Shown piece after piece: positions 7,084 to 16,416 of a stretch of DNA of 64,000 bases. Made by a program: the position numbers and the translations under genes. Under the pieces are notes generated by a model. The model was given only the letters and a program-made list of their open reading frames with translations. It was not told the origin of the DNA and searched no databases. The stretch is from Nocardia flavorosea NBRC 108225 (GTDB lineage: Bacteria > Actinomycetota > Actinomycetes > Mycobacteriales > Mycobacteriaceae). Numbering within the stretch: position 1 is the stretch's first letter; each line of letters starts with the position of its first letter. The stretch spans positions 124,001-188,000 of the forward strand of contig NZ_BDCG01000018.1 of assembly GCF_001613385.1 (NCBI RefSeq), read 5' to 3'.

Positions 7084-9014
7084 ATCCGCGCGGGTCGGGA
7101 CGCGGGCGCGACGCGCCGAAGTCCCGTACCGCGGGCAACCGGGGTTCTGCGAAGGGCCGTCCGGCCCCCGCCCCCGGCCGGCCCAAACGCTCGCGGGCCG
7201 GGGCGAAAAAGGACGGGCCCGTGCGGATGCGGCTGGGCGTGGGCCGGGTGATCATGCTCGTCGCGCTGACCGTGGTGGCATTGCAGCTGCTGTGGATCCA
7301 GACCATTTCCGCGCCCACACTGTCCGCGCAGGCAGCCGGGCAGCGAACCACCTACCAAGACCTGCCCGCCACCCGCGGCACCGTCACCGACCGGCACGGT
7401 AAATCGCTGGCGCTCACGGTGATCGCGCAGGCGTTGAGCTTCCAGCCGGTGCGGGTGCGCAAAGATCTCGCCGATGCCCGGGCCGCGGACGATACCGCGC
7501 CCGAACCCGATGAACGCCTGCAGGAGATCGCGCGCACCGTGCACGAAGTGCTCGGCCCGGACGGGCCCGAAGAGGGCGAGCTGCTGGACAAACTGCGTAG
7601 CGACGAACCTTTCGTGTATCTGGCCCGTAATGTCGATCCCCGCAAGGCCGACACCATTACCGCGAAGTTCCCCGAGGTCGGATCGGAACGGCAGGACCTG
7701 CGTGAGTACCCGGGCGGCTCGCTCGCGGCGAATATCGTCGGCGCCACCGGATGGGACGGGCACGGCAGGGTCGGCCTGGAGGGTGCGCTGGACTCGGTCC
7801 TGGCCGGTACCGACGGGTCCTATACCTACGATCGCGGGTCCGACGGCGCGGTCATCCCGGGGAGCTGGCGCGACCGCCAGCCCGCGGTGGACGGCAACGA
7901 TGTCGAGCTCACCATCGATTCGTATCTGCAGTACTACGTGCAGCAGCAGATCCAGCAGGCCAAGGACCGATCGGGCGCGAAATCGGGGTCCGCGGTGGTC
8001 TTGGACGCCAAAACCGGCCAGGTCCTGGCGATGGCCAACGACAATACGTTCAACCCTGCCCTGGGGCCGGAACACTGGGATCCCGCAGGACTGGACAACC
8101 CCTCGGTGACCCAGCCGTTCGAACCCGGTTCGGTGAACAAGGTGGTGACCGCCGCGGCCGCCATCGAATACGGTCTCACCGATCCGCAGGAAGTGCACCA
8201 GGTCCCCGGCAAGATCCAGATGTCGGGGGTGACCGTCGGCGATGCCTGGGAGCACGGCGTCGAGCCCTACACCACCACCGGGATCTTCGGAAAATCCTCC
8301 AATGTCGGCACCCTGATGCTGGCGCAGCGCGTCGGGGAGGACCGGTTCGCCGATATGCTGGACCGATTCGGCCTGGGCCGGCGGACCGGGGTCGGCCTGC
8401 CCGCGGAGAGTTCGGGTCTGCTGCCCGCCCGCGATCAATGGTCCGGCGGCACTTTTGCGAACCTGCCGATCGGGCAGGGGCTTTCGATGACGACACTACA
8501 GATGACGAGTATGTACCAGGCCATTGCGAACGACGGGGTGCGGGTGCCGCCGCGGATCCTGCGCGCGACGGTCGCACCGGACGGTTCGCGCACCGAGGAA
8601 CCGGCACCCGAGGGAGTGCGGGTGGTGAGTCCGGAGACCGCGCGCACTGTGCGGACGATGTTCCAGTCGGTGGTTCAGGACGACCCGACCGGCGTCCAGA
8701 CAGGTACCGGGGCCGCCGCGGCGGTCGAGGGCTACCGGATCGCCGGGAAAACCGGAACCGCGCAAAAGGTCGACCCGGACTGCGGCTGCTATTCCAGCGA
8801 TTCCTATTGGATCACCTTCGCCGGTATCGCGCCCGCGGACGATCCCCGGTATGTGATCGGATTGATGCTGGACGCGCCGCAACGCAGCTCCGACGGCGGC
8901 GGGGGACAGTCGGTGGCACCGCTGTTCCAGGATATCGCCTCCTGGGCGCTGCAGCGAGACCGGATACCGCCGTCGCGGCAACCGGAGCAACAGTTCGTCC
9001 TGCAGGCGTCGTGA
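7080..9014 (+). CDS. pbpB: Septal peptidoglycan transpeptidase PbpB (FtsI, PBP3)
   Basis: 644 residues from a GTG overlapping the ftsL stop. A basic, proline-rich cytoplasmic tail (1-50) precedes one membrane anchor (about 56-75). The PBP dimerisation domain follows (about 95-265), then the transpeptidase domain. All three penicillin-binding motifs are visible: S-V-N-K at 351-354 (catalytic Ser351), S-S-N at 406-408 and K-T-G-T at 557-560. It cross-links septal peptidoglycan with FtsW. A cysteine pair in D-C-G-C (568-570) sits just after the KTG motif. A 91-bp gap with a possible local promoter separates it from murE. Confidence 0.97.
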   Translation: MNPRGSGRGRDAPKSRTAGNRGSAKGRPAPAPGRPKRSRAGAKKDGPVRMRLGVGRVIMLVALTVVALQLLWIQTISAPTLSAQAAGQRTTYQDLPATRGTVTDRHGKSLALTVIAQALSFQPVRVRKDLADARAADDTAPEPDERLQEIARTVHEVLGPDGPEEGELLDKLRSDEPFVYLARNVDPRKADTITAKFPEVGSERQDLREYPGGSLAANIVGATGWDGHGRVGLEGALDSVLAGTDGSYTYDRGSDGAVIPGSWRDRQPAVDGNDVELTIDSYLQYYVQQQIQQAKDRSGAKSGSAVVLDAKTGQVLAMANDNTFNPALGPEHWDPAGLDNPSVTQPFEPGSVNKVVTAAAAIEYGLTDPQEVHQVPGKIQMSGVTVGDAWEHGVEPYTTTGIFGKSSNVGTLMLAQRVGEDRFADMLDRFGLGRRTGVGLPAESSGLLPARDQWSGGTFANLPIGQGLSMTTLQMTSMYQAIANDGVRVPPRILRATVAPDGSRTEEPAPEGVRVVSPETARTVRTMFQSVVQDDPTGVQTGTGAAAAVEGYRIAGKTGTAQKVDPDCGCYSSDSYWITFAGIAPADDPRYVIGLMLDAPQRSSDGGGGQSVAPLFQDIASWALQRDRIPPSRQPEQQFVLQAS

Positions 9015-9105
9015 TTCGGCGAACCGGCTTACCCGGCCCGGACGCGGCGTCGGTAACCTGACTCGTCGTCGTATCCGCGCGCTTCATCATGCAGAGAGGA
9101 ACCCC

Positions 9106-10701
9106 GTGCCCGCGCAGTCCAGCCAGCACGTGCTGCGGCCCGCCCGGCCGCCGTCGACCCCGCTGTCCGATCTGCTGGAAACGATCGCCGCCGACCCGCG
9201 GCCGGCGGTGCCCGCCGACCTGCGGATCACCGGTATCGAGCAGCGCTCCGACGCCGTGTTACCCGGTGATCTGTTCGCCGCGCTACCCGGATCACGCGCG
9301 CACGGCGCCCGGTTCGCCGCGGACGCGGTGGCGCGCGGCGCGGTCGCGGTACTGACCGATCCCGCGGGCGCCGAGGTAGCGGGTGAGCTGCCGGTGCCGG
9401 TGGTGGTGCGCGAGAATCCGCGCGCTGTCCTGGGCGAGTTGTCGGCGGCTGTCTACGGCCATCCGTCGGAGCGGCTGGCGATCGTCGGGATCACCGGTAC
9501 CTCCGGTAAGACCACCACCTCCTATCTGGTGGAGGCCGGGCTGGCTGCCGCGGGGCTTTCCACTGCGCTGATCGGCACCATCGAGACCCGGATCGGCGGT
9601 CGTCGCGTACCCAGTGCGCTCACCACTCCCGAGGCGCCGCAGTTGCACGCCATGTTCGCGCTGATGGTGGAACAGGGTGTGGACGCGGTGGTGATGGAGG
9701 TGTCCAGTCACGCGCTGGCGCTGGGCCGTGTGGACGGTGTGCGATTCGCGGTGGGCGCGTTCACCAACCTGACGCAGGACCATCTGGATTTCCACGCCGA
9801 TTTCGAAGACTATTTCGCGGCCAAACGCCGGTTGTTCGAGCCGGATTCGCCGGTGGCGGCGCGTACCGCGGTGGTGAATATCGACGATGCGTGGGGGCGC
9901 CGGCTCGCCGACGGGCTGGCTGCTCCGGTGCGGGTCTGTACGACCGGCCCCGCGGACTGGTCGCTGGCCGGGCCCGCCCGCACGCACGGTGGCGAGCAGG
10001 ACTTCACCGCGGCCGGCCCCGCGGGGGAGACGGCGGTGCGGTTGCGGCTGCCGGGTGACTACAACGTCGCCAACGGATTGCTCGCGCTCGCGGTATGCGC
10101 GGCGGCGGGAGTCGATCCGGCCACCGCCGCCCCCGCGCTCGCCACGGTGGACGTACCGGGCCGGATGCAACGAGTGGATCGGGGGCAGGATTTCCTGGCC
10201 CTGGTGGATTACGCACATAAACCCGCCGCCGTGGAATCGGTGATCGCGACCCTGCGCGCCCATCTGGCCGCTGCGGGCGGCGCGGGCCGGCTGGCGGTGG
10301 TGGTGGGTGCCGGTGGCGATCGCGATACCGGCAAACGTGGACTGATGGGTGCGGCCGCGGCGCGCGGCGCAGATCTGCTGATCGTCACCGACGATAATCC
10401 GCGCAGTGAGGATCCGGCCGCGATCCGTGCGGCGCTGGTGGCCGGGGCGAACAGTGTGCCCGCAGAACAGCGCGGTGAAGTACGCGATATCGGCGACCGG
10501 ACAGCGGCGATCGAGGCCGCCGTCGCCTGGGCGCACGCCGGCGATGTGGTGCTGGTGGCCGGTAAGGGACATGAAGTGGGACAGGAGATCCAGGGCGTGA
10601 AATATCCGTTCGACGACCGGGAGGCGCTCACCGCGGCGATCGCGTCGACCCGGCCGGACCGTCCGCAGGGTGCGAACGCGGAGGACTTGACGATTCCATG
10701 A
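9106..10701 (+). CDS. murE: UDP-MurNAc-L-Ala-D-Glu--meso-diaminopimelate ligase MurE
   Basis: 531 residues from a GTG at 9106 with AGAGAGGA just upstream. The Mur-ligase ATP loop G-T-S-G-K-T-T-T is at 131-138. The specificity motif D-N-P-R at 430-433 indicates that meso-diaminopimelate, not lysine, is added, as expected for this order. It is a cytoplasmic enzyme of the muramyl-peptide pathway. Its TGA overlaps an ATG at 10698 that looks like an old murF start (see the entry at 10698). Confidence 0.97.
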   Translation: MPAQSSQHVLRPARPPSTPLSDLLETIAADPRPAVPADLRITGIEQRSDAVLPGDLFAALPGSRAHGARFAADAVARGAVAVLTDPAGAEVAGELPVPVVVRENPRAVLGELSAAVYGHPSERLAIVGITGTSGKTTTSYLVEAGLAAAGLSTALIGTIETRIGGRRVPSALTTPEAPQLHAMFALMVEQGVDAVVMEVSSHALALGRVDGVRFAVGAFTNLTQDHLDFHADFEDYFAAKRRLFEPDSPVAARTAVVNIDDAWGRRLADGLAAPVRVCTTGPADWSLAGPARTHGGEQDFTAAGPAGETAVRLRLPGDYNVANGLLALAVCAAAGVDPATAAPALATVDVPGRMQRVDRGQDFLALVDYAHKPAAVESVIATLRAHLAAAGGAGRLAVVVGAGGDRDTGKRGLMGAAAARGADLLIVTDDNPRSEDPAAIRAALVAGANSVPAEQRGEVRDIGDRTAAIEAAVAWAHAGDVVLVAGKGHEVGQEIQGVKYPFDDREALTAAIASTRPDRPQGANAEDLTIP

Positions 10702-10790
10702 TCGACATCACCTCGAGGCGTGGCATACGCGCAGCCGGCTACCGGTGGAGACCGCGTAGGACCGAAAATACTTCCGGCGGTGGTCGGTGA
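10698..10790 (+). other. 30-codon ORF at the murE-murF junction, possible relic of the original murF start
   Basis: The ATG overlaps the murE TGA, and the TGA at 10788-10790 overlaps the murF GTG (GTGA). The encoded peptide opens M-I-D-I-T and then becomes arginine-rich and unconserved. MurF proteins of this order usually begin M-I-x-L/M-T directly followed by the x-x-E-I-A-E-I-V-G-G block. Here that block appears only at murF residues 25-36. This looks like an ancestral start separated from its body by about 150 bp of inserted or scrambled sequence. It now works at most as a coupling ORF. Confidence 0.4.
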
Positions 10791-12397
10791 ACCAGGAACC
10801 CACCGAGACATCGGACGCACATATGCCGGACAGCCCGTCCCGACCGCTCGGGGCGGGATTCACACTGCGGGAGGTCGCCGAGATCGTGGGCGGCGAACTC
10901 CACGATGTCGACGATCCCGAGGCAGTCGTCACCGGTTCTGTCGAATTCGATTCACGCCGTACCGGTTCCGGCGGTCTTTTCGTAGCGTTGCCCGGGGAAC
11001 GGGCCGACGGCCACGATTTCGCGGCGACCGCGCTCGCGGCGGGGGCCGTGGCGGTGCTGGCCGCCCGGCCGGTCGGTGTTCCGGCCGTTGTCGTTCCGCC
11101 GGTATCCGCCTCCTCGACCAATGCGCTTGCTCTCGAACACGATTCCGACGGTTCCGGCGCCGCGGTGCTGGCCGCGCTGGCGGCGCTGGCCGCGGCCCAC
11201 GTGCGGCGATTGGTCGCTGCGGGCGGGCTGACCGTTATCGGTGTCACCGGTTCCTCGGGGAAGACCTCGACCAAGGATCTGCTGGCGTCGGTACTGGCGC
11301 CGCTCGGTCCCGTGGTGGCGCCGCCGGGATCGTTCAACAACGAACTCGGACATCCGTGGACCGCGCTGCGCGCCGGTCCGGACACGCGGTTCCTGGTCCT
11401 GGAGATGTCCGCCCGTGGGCCCGGCCATATCGCCGCGCTCGCTCGGGTGGCGCCCCCGAGTATCGGTGTAGTACTCAATGTCGGTACCGCCCATCTCGGT
11501 GAGTTCGGCAGCCGGGAGGCGATCGCCGCGACCAAGGGTGAGCTCGTGGAGGCACTGCCCGATACCGGTCTGGCTGTTCTCAACGCCGACGATTCGCAGG
11601 TGAGTGCGATGGCCGCGCGGACATCGGCGCGAGTGCTGATGGTGGGGCAGAGCGCCGGGGCGCAGGTCCGGGCGGAGGGAGTCACACTCGACGAGCAGGC
11701 CCGCGCCTCGTTCACGCTGCGCACCCCGCAGGGTGACCGCGACATCACCCTGGCCGTCCACGGCGAACACCAGGTGGGTAACGCGTTGTCGGCGGCCGCG
11801 GTGGCGCTGGAATGCGGTGCCGACCTCGATACTCTCGCGGCCGCGCTCGCCGGGGCCCACGCGGTGTCTGCGCGCCGGATGGATGTCCGCACCAGCGCCG
11901 CCGGGGTCACGGTGATCAACGATTCCTACAACGCCAACCCCGATTCCATGCGGGCCGCGCTCAAAGCGCTGGTCACCATGGCCCGGTCGGGTGATACAGC
12001 GCGCCGCAGCTGGGCGGTGCTCGGGGAGATGGCCGAACTCGGCCCGGAATCGGTGGTCGAACACGACGGTATCGGCCGCCTGGCGGTCCGCCTGGATGTG
12101 GACCGGCTGATCGTGGTCGGTACCGGACGGCCCTCCCGGGGCATGCACCAGGGAGCGGTCATGGAAGGCTCATGGGGTGAGGAGTCGGTGCTCGTCCCGG
12201 ATATCGAAGCGGCCGTACAGCTGCTCGACGCCGAAGTCGAAGCGGGTGATGTGGTGCTGGTGAAAGCATCGCAGTCGGTCGGACTGTGGGCGGTGGCCGA
12301 GAAGCTGCTGGCCGCGGGAAGCAAGAAAACGGGTGCCGGTACTCCGGCGCCGGGCGGCTCGACCGCCGATGGGGCAGGCACGGAGGCAGTGCGTTGA
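10787..12397 (+). CDS. murF: UDP-MurNAc-tripeptide--D-alanyl-D-alanine ligase MurF
   Basis: 536 residues from the GTG at 10787. The ATG at 10823 (residue 13) is an alternative. Both lack a strong ribosome-binding site, so coupling to the preceding short ORF is likely. The conserved body starts at F-T-L-R-E-V-A-E-I-V-G-G (25-36), and the ATP loop G-S-S-G-K-T-S-T is at 155-162. N-D-S-Y-N-A-N-P-D-S-M and M-A-E-L-G-P-E-S are typical MurF blocks. It adds D-Ala-D-Ala to give the UDP-MurNAc-pentapeptide. The first 24 residues are not conserved and differ from the usual short N-terminus. The stop overlaps mraY (TTGA). Confidence 0.95.
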   Translation: MNQEPTETSDAHMPDSPSRPLGAGFTLREVAEIVGGELHDVDDPEAVVTGSVEFDSRRTGSGGLFVALPGERADGHDFAATALAAGAVAVLAARPVGVPAVVVPPVSASSTNALALEHDSDGSGAAVLAALAALAAAHVRRLVAAGGLTVIGVTGSSGKTSTKDLLASVLAPLGPVVAPPGSFNNELGHPWTALRAGPDTRFLVLEMSARGPGHIAALARVAPPSIGVVLNVGTAHLGEFGSREAIAATKGELVEALPDTGLAVLNADDSQVSAMAARTSARVLMVGQSAGAQVRAEGVTLDEQARASFTLRTPQGDRDITLAVHGEHQVGNALSAAAVALECGADLDTLAAALAGAHAVSARRMDVRTSAAGVTVINDSYNANPDSMRAALKALVTMARSGDTARRSWAVLGEMAELGPESVVEHDGIGRLAVRLDVDRLIVVGTGRPSRGMHQGAVMEGSWGEESVLVPDIEAAVQLLDAEVEAGDVVLVKASQSVGLWAVAEKLLAAGSKKTGAGTPAPGGSTADGAGTEAVR

Positions 12398-13470
12398 GAC
12401 AGATCTTGTTCGCGGCGGCGATCGCACTGACGGTGTCGATCCTGTTGACCCCGCTGCTGATCCGGATATTCGCCCGGCGCGGCTTCGGGCAGGAGATCCG
12501 GGTCGACGGACCGGCCAGCCACCAGTCCAAGCGGGGCACTCCCACAATGGGTGGCGTCGCGATCATCATCGGTATGTGGGCCGGGTACCTGGGGTCGCAT
12601 CTGATCGGCATCGGCTACGACGCCGAGGGGCCCACCGCTTCCGCGTTACTGGTGCTGGGCCTGGCCACGGCGCTGGGCGTGGTCGGATTCATCGACGATT
12701 TCATCAAGCTCCGCAAGGGCCGCAACCTCGGGCTCACAGCGGCCGGTAAGTATCTGGGACAGGTCACCGCCGCGGTCGTTTTCGGTGTGCTGGCGCTGCA
12801 GTTCCCGGGTGGTAACGGGCTCACCCCGGCCGGCCGGCAACTGTCGTATGTGCGCGATATCAACACCGTCACGATGAGCGTGGTGGTGTTCCTGGCGTTC
12901 ATCTGTTTCATCGTCGTGGCCTGGTCGAACGCGGTGAACCTGACCGACGGCCTGGACGGTCTCGCCGCCGGGTCGATGAGCCTGGTGCTCGGTGGCTACG
13001 TGGTCATCACGTTCTGGCAGTACTACCACTCGTGTGAGACCAAACCCGAGACCGGCTGCTACAACGTGCGTGATCCGCTGGATCTGGCGCTGGTCTGCGC
13101 CGCCGGTACCGCGGCGTGTATCGGATTCCTGTGGTGGAACGCCGCGCCCGCCAAGATCTTCATGGGCGACACCGGTTCGCTCGCGCTGGGTGGTCTGCTC
13201 GCCGGTATATCCGTCACCACCCGCACCGAACTGCTGATGGTCGTCATCGGCGCGCTGTTCGTCGCCGAGGCGGCATCGGTTGCGCTGCAGGTCGCGGTCT
13301 TCCGCACCACCCGCAACCGGTTGTTCAAGATGGCGCCGTTCCATCATCATTTCGAACTGAGTAAATGGGCGGAGACGACGGTGATCATCAGATTCTGGTT
13401 GCTGGCCGCGATGGCCTCGGCGGCCGGACTCGCCTTGTTCTACAGCGAATATCTCTCGGCGGTCGGGTGA
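12394..13470 (+). CDS. mraY: Phospho-N-acetylmuramoyl-pentapeptide transferase MraY
   Basis: 358 residues from a TTG at 12394 that overlaps the murF TGA and follows GGAGG at 12382-12386. The frame is open further upstream inside murF, but this start gives the usual family length and N-terminus. About ten transmembrane helices. The active-site blocks F-I-D-D-F (99-103), N-L-T-D-G-L-D-G (182-189) and the histidine cluster A-P-F-H-H-H-F near 320 are all present. It transfers phospho-MurNAc-pentapeptide to undecaprenyl phosphate, making lipid I in the inner membrane. Confidence 0.97.
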   Translation: MRQILFAAAIALTVSILLTPLLIRIFARRGFGQEIRVDGPASHQSKRGTPTMGGVAIIIGMWAGYLGSHLIGIGYDAEGPTASALLVLGLATALGVVGFIDDFIKLRKGRNLGLTAAGKYLGQVTAAVVFGVLALQFPGGNGLTPAGRQLSYVRDINTVTMSVVVFLAFICFIVVAWSNAVNLTDGLDGLAAGSMSLVLGGYVVITFWQYYHSCETKPETGCYNVRDPLDLALVCAAGTAACIGFLWWNAAPAKIFMGDTGSLALGGLLAGISVTTRTELLMVVIGALFVAEAASVALQVAVFRTTRNRLFKMAPFHHHFELSKWAETTVIIRFWLLAAMASAAGLALFYSEYLSAVG

Positions 13471-13477
13471 GCTGACG

Positions 13478-14986
13478 ATGGAGGATCATGCACCACGGGC
13501 CCTGCGTTCGCCGGGGCCCATGCTGGAATTCTTGCGCGGCCGGGAGGTTCTGGTCGCCGGTTGGGGAGTGTCGGGTCGCTCGCTGATCGCGCCGCTACGC
13601 GATATCGGCGCCCGGCCGGTCGTTACCGACAACGGAGCCCGCGCGCTGGCCGAGGCGGCCGAACTGGGGCTCGATATCGCCCCGGCGCCCGAATTGGAGA
13701 ACACCGATTGGTCGCGGTTCGCGCTGGTGATCACCAGCCCGGGCTGGCGGCCGGATTCGCCCGTGCTGGCCTCGGCGGTGGCCGAGGGAACCCCGGTCTG
13801 GGGTGATGTGGAGTTCGCCTGGTGGGTCGATCAGGCGCGGCTCTACGGTCCGGTACGGAAATGGCTGGTGATCACCGGGACCAACGGTAAAACCACCACC
13901 ACCGCGATGACCCACTCCATTCTGCGGGCCGCCGGTGTCCCCAGCGTGGCCTGCGGAAATATCGGCCTGCCCATCCTGGACGCATTGCGCCGCAGCCCGG
14001 GGCCGCAGGTGCTGGCGGTGGAACTGTCCTCGTTCCAGCTGCACTGGGCACCCTCGGTACGCCCGGAGGCCGGTGTGGTGCTGAATGTGGCCGAGGACCA
14101 TCTGGACTGGCACGGCGGTCTCGACGCCTATGCCGCCGCCAAGGCGCGGGCCCTGCTGGGCCGCATCGGGGTCGTCGGGCTCGACGATCCGATCGCCGCG
14201 GGGCTGGCCCGCCGGTCCAAGGCACGCCGCACCATCGGGTTCCGTATCGGTGTGCCCGCCGACGGTGAACTCGGCGTGGTCGACGGCAAACTCCTCGACC
14301 GCGCGTTCACCAAGGCGGCGATCCTGGCCGAGTCCAAGGAGATCAGCCCACCCGGTCCGGCCGGTATCGCCGATGCCCTGGCCGCGGCCGCGCTGACCCG
14401 GGCGATCGATGTGGCGCCGCAATTCGTCCGCGAAGGACTGGTGGCGCACAAGGTAGGCCCGCATCGGTCGGCGCTGGTGCGGGAATTGGGCGGTGCGGAG
14501 TTCGTCGACGATTCCAAGGCCACCAACCCGCATGCCGCGCGTTCGTCGATCCTCGCTCACCAGCATGTGATCTGGCTGGCGGGGGGCCAGCTGAAGGGCG
14601 CCGGCGTCGAGGACCTGGTGGAGGAGGTGGCCGAGCGGCTGGTCGCCGTGGTGTTGTTCGGCATGGACGCCCCCGTGATCGCGGCCGCACTGGCGCGACA
14701 CGCACCGGAAGTCCCCGTCGTGGAGCTGGATACGCGAGACCATTCCGGCATGGGTCAGGCCCTCATGAACGAAGCGATCACCGGTTCGCCGGATTACGCT
14801 GTCGCCGACGCGGTCATGGCCCGCGCGGTGCGGGAGGCGGCGGCGTTTGCCGGGCCGGGCGATACGGTGCTGCTGGCACCGGCCGCGGCGTCGCTGGATA
14901 TGTTCACCGATTACACCCACCGGGGCCGCAGTTTCGCCGGCGCGGTCGAGGAGCTGAAGGACGAGGACCTCGGGCGGCGGTTATGA
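13478..14986 (+). CDS. murD: UDP-MurNAc-L-alanine--D-glutamate ligase MurD
   Basis: 502 residues from the ATG at 13478, 7 nt after mraY. The N-terminal nucleotide-binding fold (V-L-V-A-G-W-G-V-S-G, 24-33) is followed by the ATP loop G-T-N-G-K-T-T-T at 134-141. The family blocks V-V-L-N-V-A-E-D-H-L-D-W-H and F-V-D-D-S-K-A-T-N-P-H-A-A are present. It adds D-glutamate to UDP-MurNAc-L-Ala. It overlaps ftsW by ATGA. Confidence 0.97.
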   Translation: MEDHAPRALRSPGPMLEFLRGREVLVAGWGVSGRSLIAPLRDIGARPVVTDNGARALAEAAELGLDIAPAPELENTDWSRFALVITSPGWRPDSPVLASAVAEGTPVWGDVEFAWWVDQARLYGPVRKWLVITGTNGKTTTTAMTHSILRAAGVPSVACGNIGLPILDALRRSPGPQVLAVELSSFQLHWAPSVRPEAGVVLNVAEDHLDWHGGLDAYAAAKARALLGRIGVVGLDDPIAAGLARRSKARRTIGFRIGVPADGELGVVDGKLLDRAFTKAAILAESKEISPPGPAGIADALAAAALTRAIDVAPQFVREGLVAHKVGPHRSALVRELGGAEFVDDSKATNPHAARSSILAHQHVIWLAGGQLKGAGVEDLVEEVAERLVAVVLFGMDAPVIAAALARHAPEVPVVELDTRDHSGMGQALMNEAITGSPDYAVADAVMARAVREAAAFAGPGDTVLLAPAAASLDMFTDYTHRGRSFAGAVEELKDEDLGRRL

Positions 14987-16416
14987 GTCCGCGCGGTACG
15001 CGACAGGTACAGGTCGGCCGATTCGGCGCCTGGCTGGCGCGACCGCTCGCCTCGTTCCACTTGGTGGTCACCATCGCCACCCTGCTCACCGTGCTGGGCC
15101 TGGTGATGGTCCTGTCGGCCTCGAGCGTGGAATCGTACGCAGACGGCGGATCGGCGTATGCGCTGTTCGTCCAGCAGGCCATGTACGCGGTGATCGGCGC
15201 CGTGCTGTTCTATCTGGCGCTGCGGATCCCGCTGCGCTGGCTACGGCAGGTGTCGTTTCCGCTGTTCGCGGCGTCGGTGCTGCTGTTGGCGCTGGTGCTG
15301 ATCCCCGGGGTGGGCAGTACCGTCAACGGCGCCCGGCGCTGGATCGACCTGGGCTTGTTCTCCATCCAGCCCTCTGAGGTCGTGAAGGTGACCTTTGTGA
15401 TCTGGGGCGCCCACCTGCTGGTTTCGCGCCGCGCGGCGGCGCGGGCCGCCAACGATCCCGGTGGGCTCAAGAACCTGCTGGTACCGCTGGTGCCCGCCGG
15501 GCTGCTGGTCTGCCTGCTGATCGTGCTGCAGCCGAACCTGTCCACCACCATCGCCATGGGCATCGTCCTGCTGGCGTTGCTGTGGTTCGGCGGCCTGCCG
15601 GTGCGCCTGTTCCTGGCGATCCTTGCCTCCGGCGCCATCGCCGCCCTGGTACTGGCGTTGTCGGCGGGGTACCGCTCGGACCGGATGCGAGCGTTCTTCA
15701 ACCCCGGCGACGATCCGCAGGGCATCAACTACCAAGCCCGCCAAGCCACGTACTCGCTCGCCGACGGCGGGCTGTGGGGGCGCGGGCTGGGCCAGAGCCG
15801 GGCGAAATGGAGCTACCTGCCCAACTCCCACAACGATTTCATCTTCGCCATCATCGGTGAGGAACTGGGCTTCCTCGGGTGTGCCCTGGTGCTGGGTCTG
15901 TTCGCGCTGTTCGTCTACACCGGTCTGCGGATCGCGGCGCGTTCGGTGGATCCTTTCCTGCGGTTGCTCACCGCCACCGCTACCACCTGGATCACCGCTC
16001 AGGCACTCATCAACATCGGGTATGTGGTCGGCCTGCTACCGGTGACCGGGCTGCAGCTGCCGCTGGTTTCGGCCGGTGGTTCGTCGCTCGCGCTGACCCT
16101 GCTGATGTTCGGCATCATCGCCAACGCCGCCCGGCACGAACCCGAGGCGGTGGCGGCCCTGCACGCCGGGCAGGACGGCCGGGTCAGCCGGCTGCTGCGC
16201 CTGCCCAAACCGGAGATCTACCACTCGCCGCGGTCGCGTTCGGGTACGCCGGCCGCCGGCAGCAAAGCACCCGCCCGCGCGACCCCGCGCGACGATGACC
16301 GGCCGCGTACCCGTACCCGGGCCAACAGCCGCGGTACCGATACGCTGCGGGCGACGCGGGCCTGGGAACCCAGCTATTCGGTGACACACGGACGAGAACG
16401 GGGAAAGTACAGGTGA
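14983..16416 (+). CDS. ftsW: Lipid II-polymerising SEDS glycosyltransferase FtsW
   Basis: 477 residues. SEDS-family membrane protein with about ten helices between residues 18 and 390. Signatures are N-S-H-N-D-F-I-F-A-I-I-G-E-E-L-G-F and, in the penultimate loop, G-L-L-P-V-T-G-L-Q-L-P-L-V-S-A-G-G-S-S. It polymerises lipid II at the septum with PbpB. A basic, low-complexity cytoplasmic tail (about 400-477, rich in Arg, Ser and Thr) extends beyond the core, as in mycobacterial FtsW. ATGA overlap with murD and GTGA overlap with murG. Confidence 0.96.
   Translation: MSPRGTRQVQVGRFGAWLARPLASFHLVVTIATLLTVLGLVMVLSASSVESYADGGSAYALFVQQAMYAVIGAVLFYLALRIPLRWLRQVSFPLFAASVLLLALVLIPGVGSTVNGARRWIDLGLFSIQPSEVVKVTFVIWGAHLLVSRRAAARAANDPGGLKNLLVPLVPAGLLVCLLIVLQPNLSTTIAMGIVLLALLWFGGLPVRLFLAILASGAIAALVLALSAGYRSDRMRAFFNPGDDPQGINYQARQATYSLADGGLWGRGLGQSRAKWSYLPNSHNDFIFAIIGEELGFLGCALVLGLFALFVYTGLRIAARSVDPFLRLLTATATTWITAQALINIGYVVGLLPVTGLQLPLVSAGGSSLALTLLMFGIIANAARHEPEAVAALHAGQDGRVSRLLRLPKPEIYHSPRSRSGTPAAGSKAPARATPRDDDRPRTRTRANSRGTDTLRATRAWEPSYSVTHGRERGKYR

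Noticed and set aside
6813..8438. 541-codon minus-strand frame over ftsL and pbpB
   Set aside because: Shadow of well-conserved plus-strand genes with typical antisense composition. The same applies to long antisense frames over ftsZ (20094-21851), ileS (26755-28416) and the emb-like gene (35690-37426), and to 335-1957 over the oxidoreductase.
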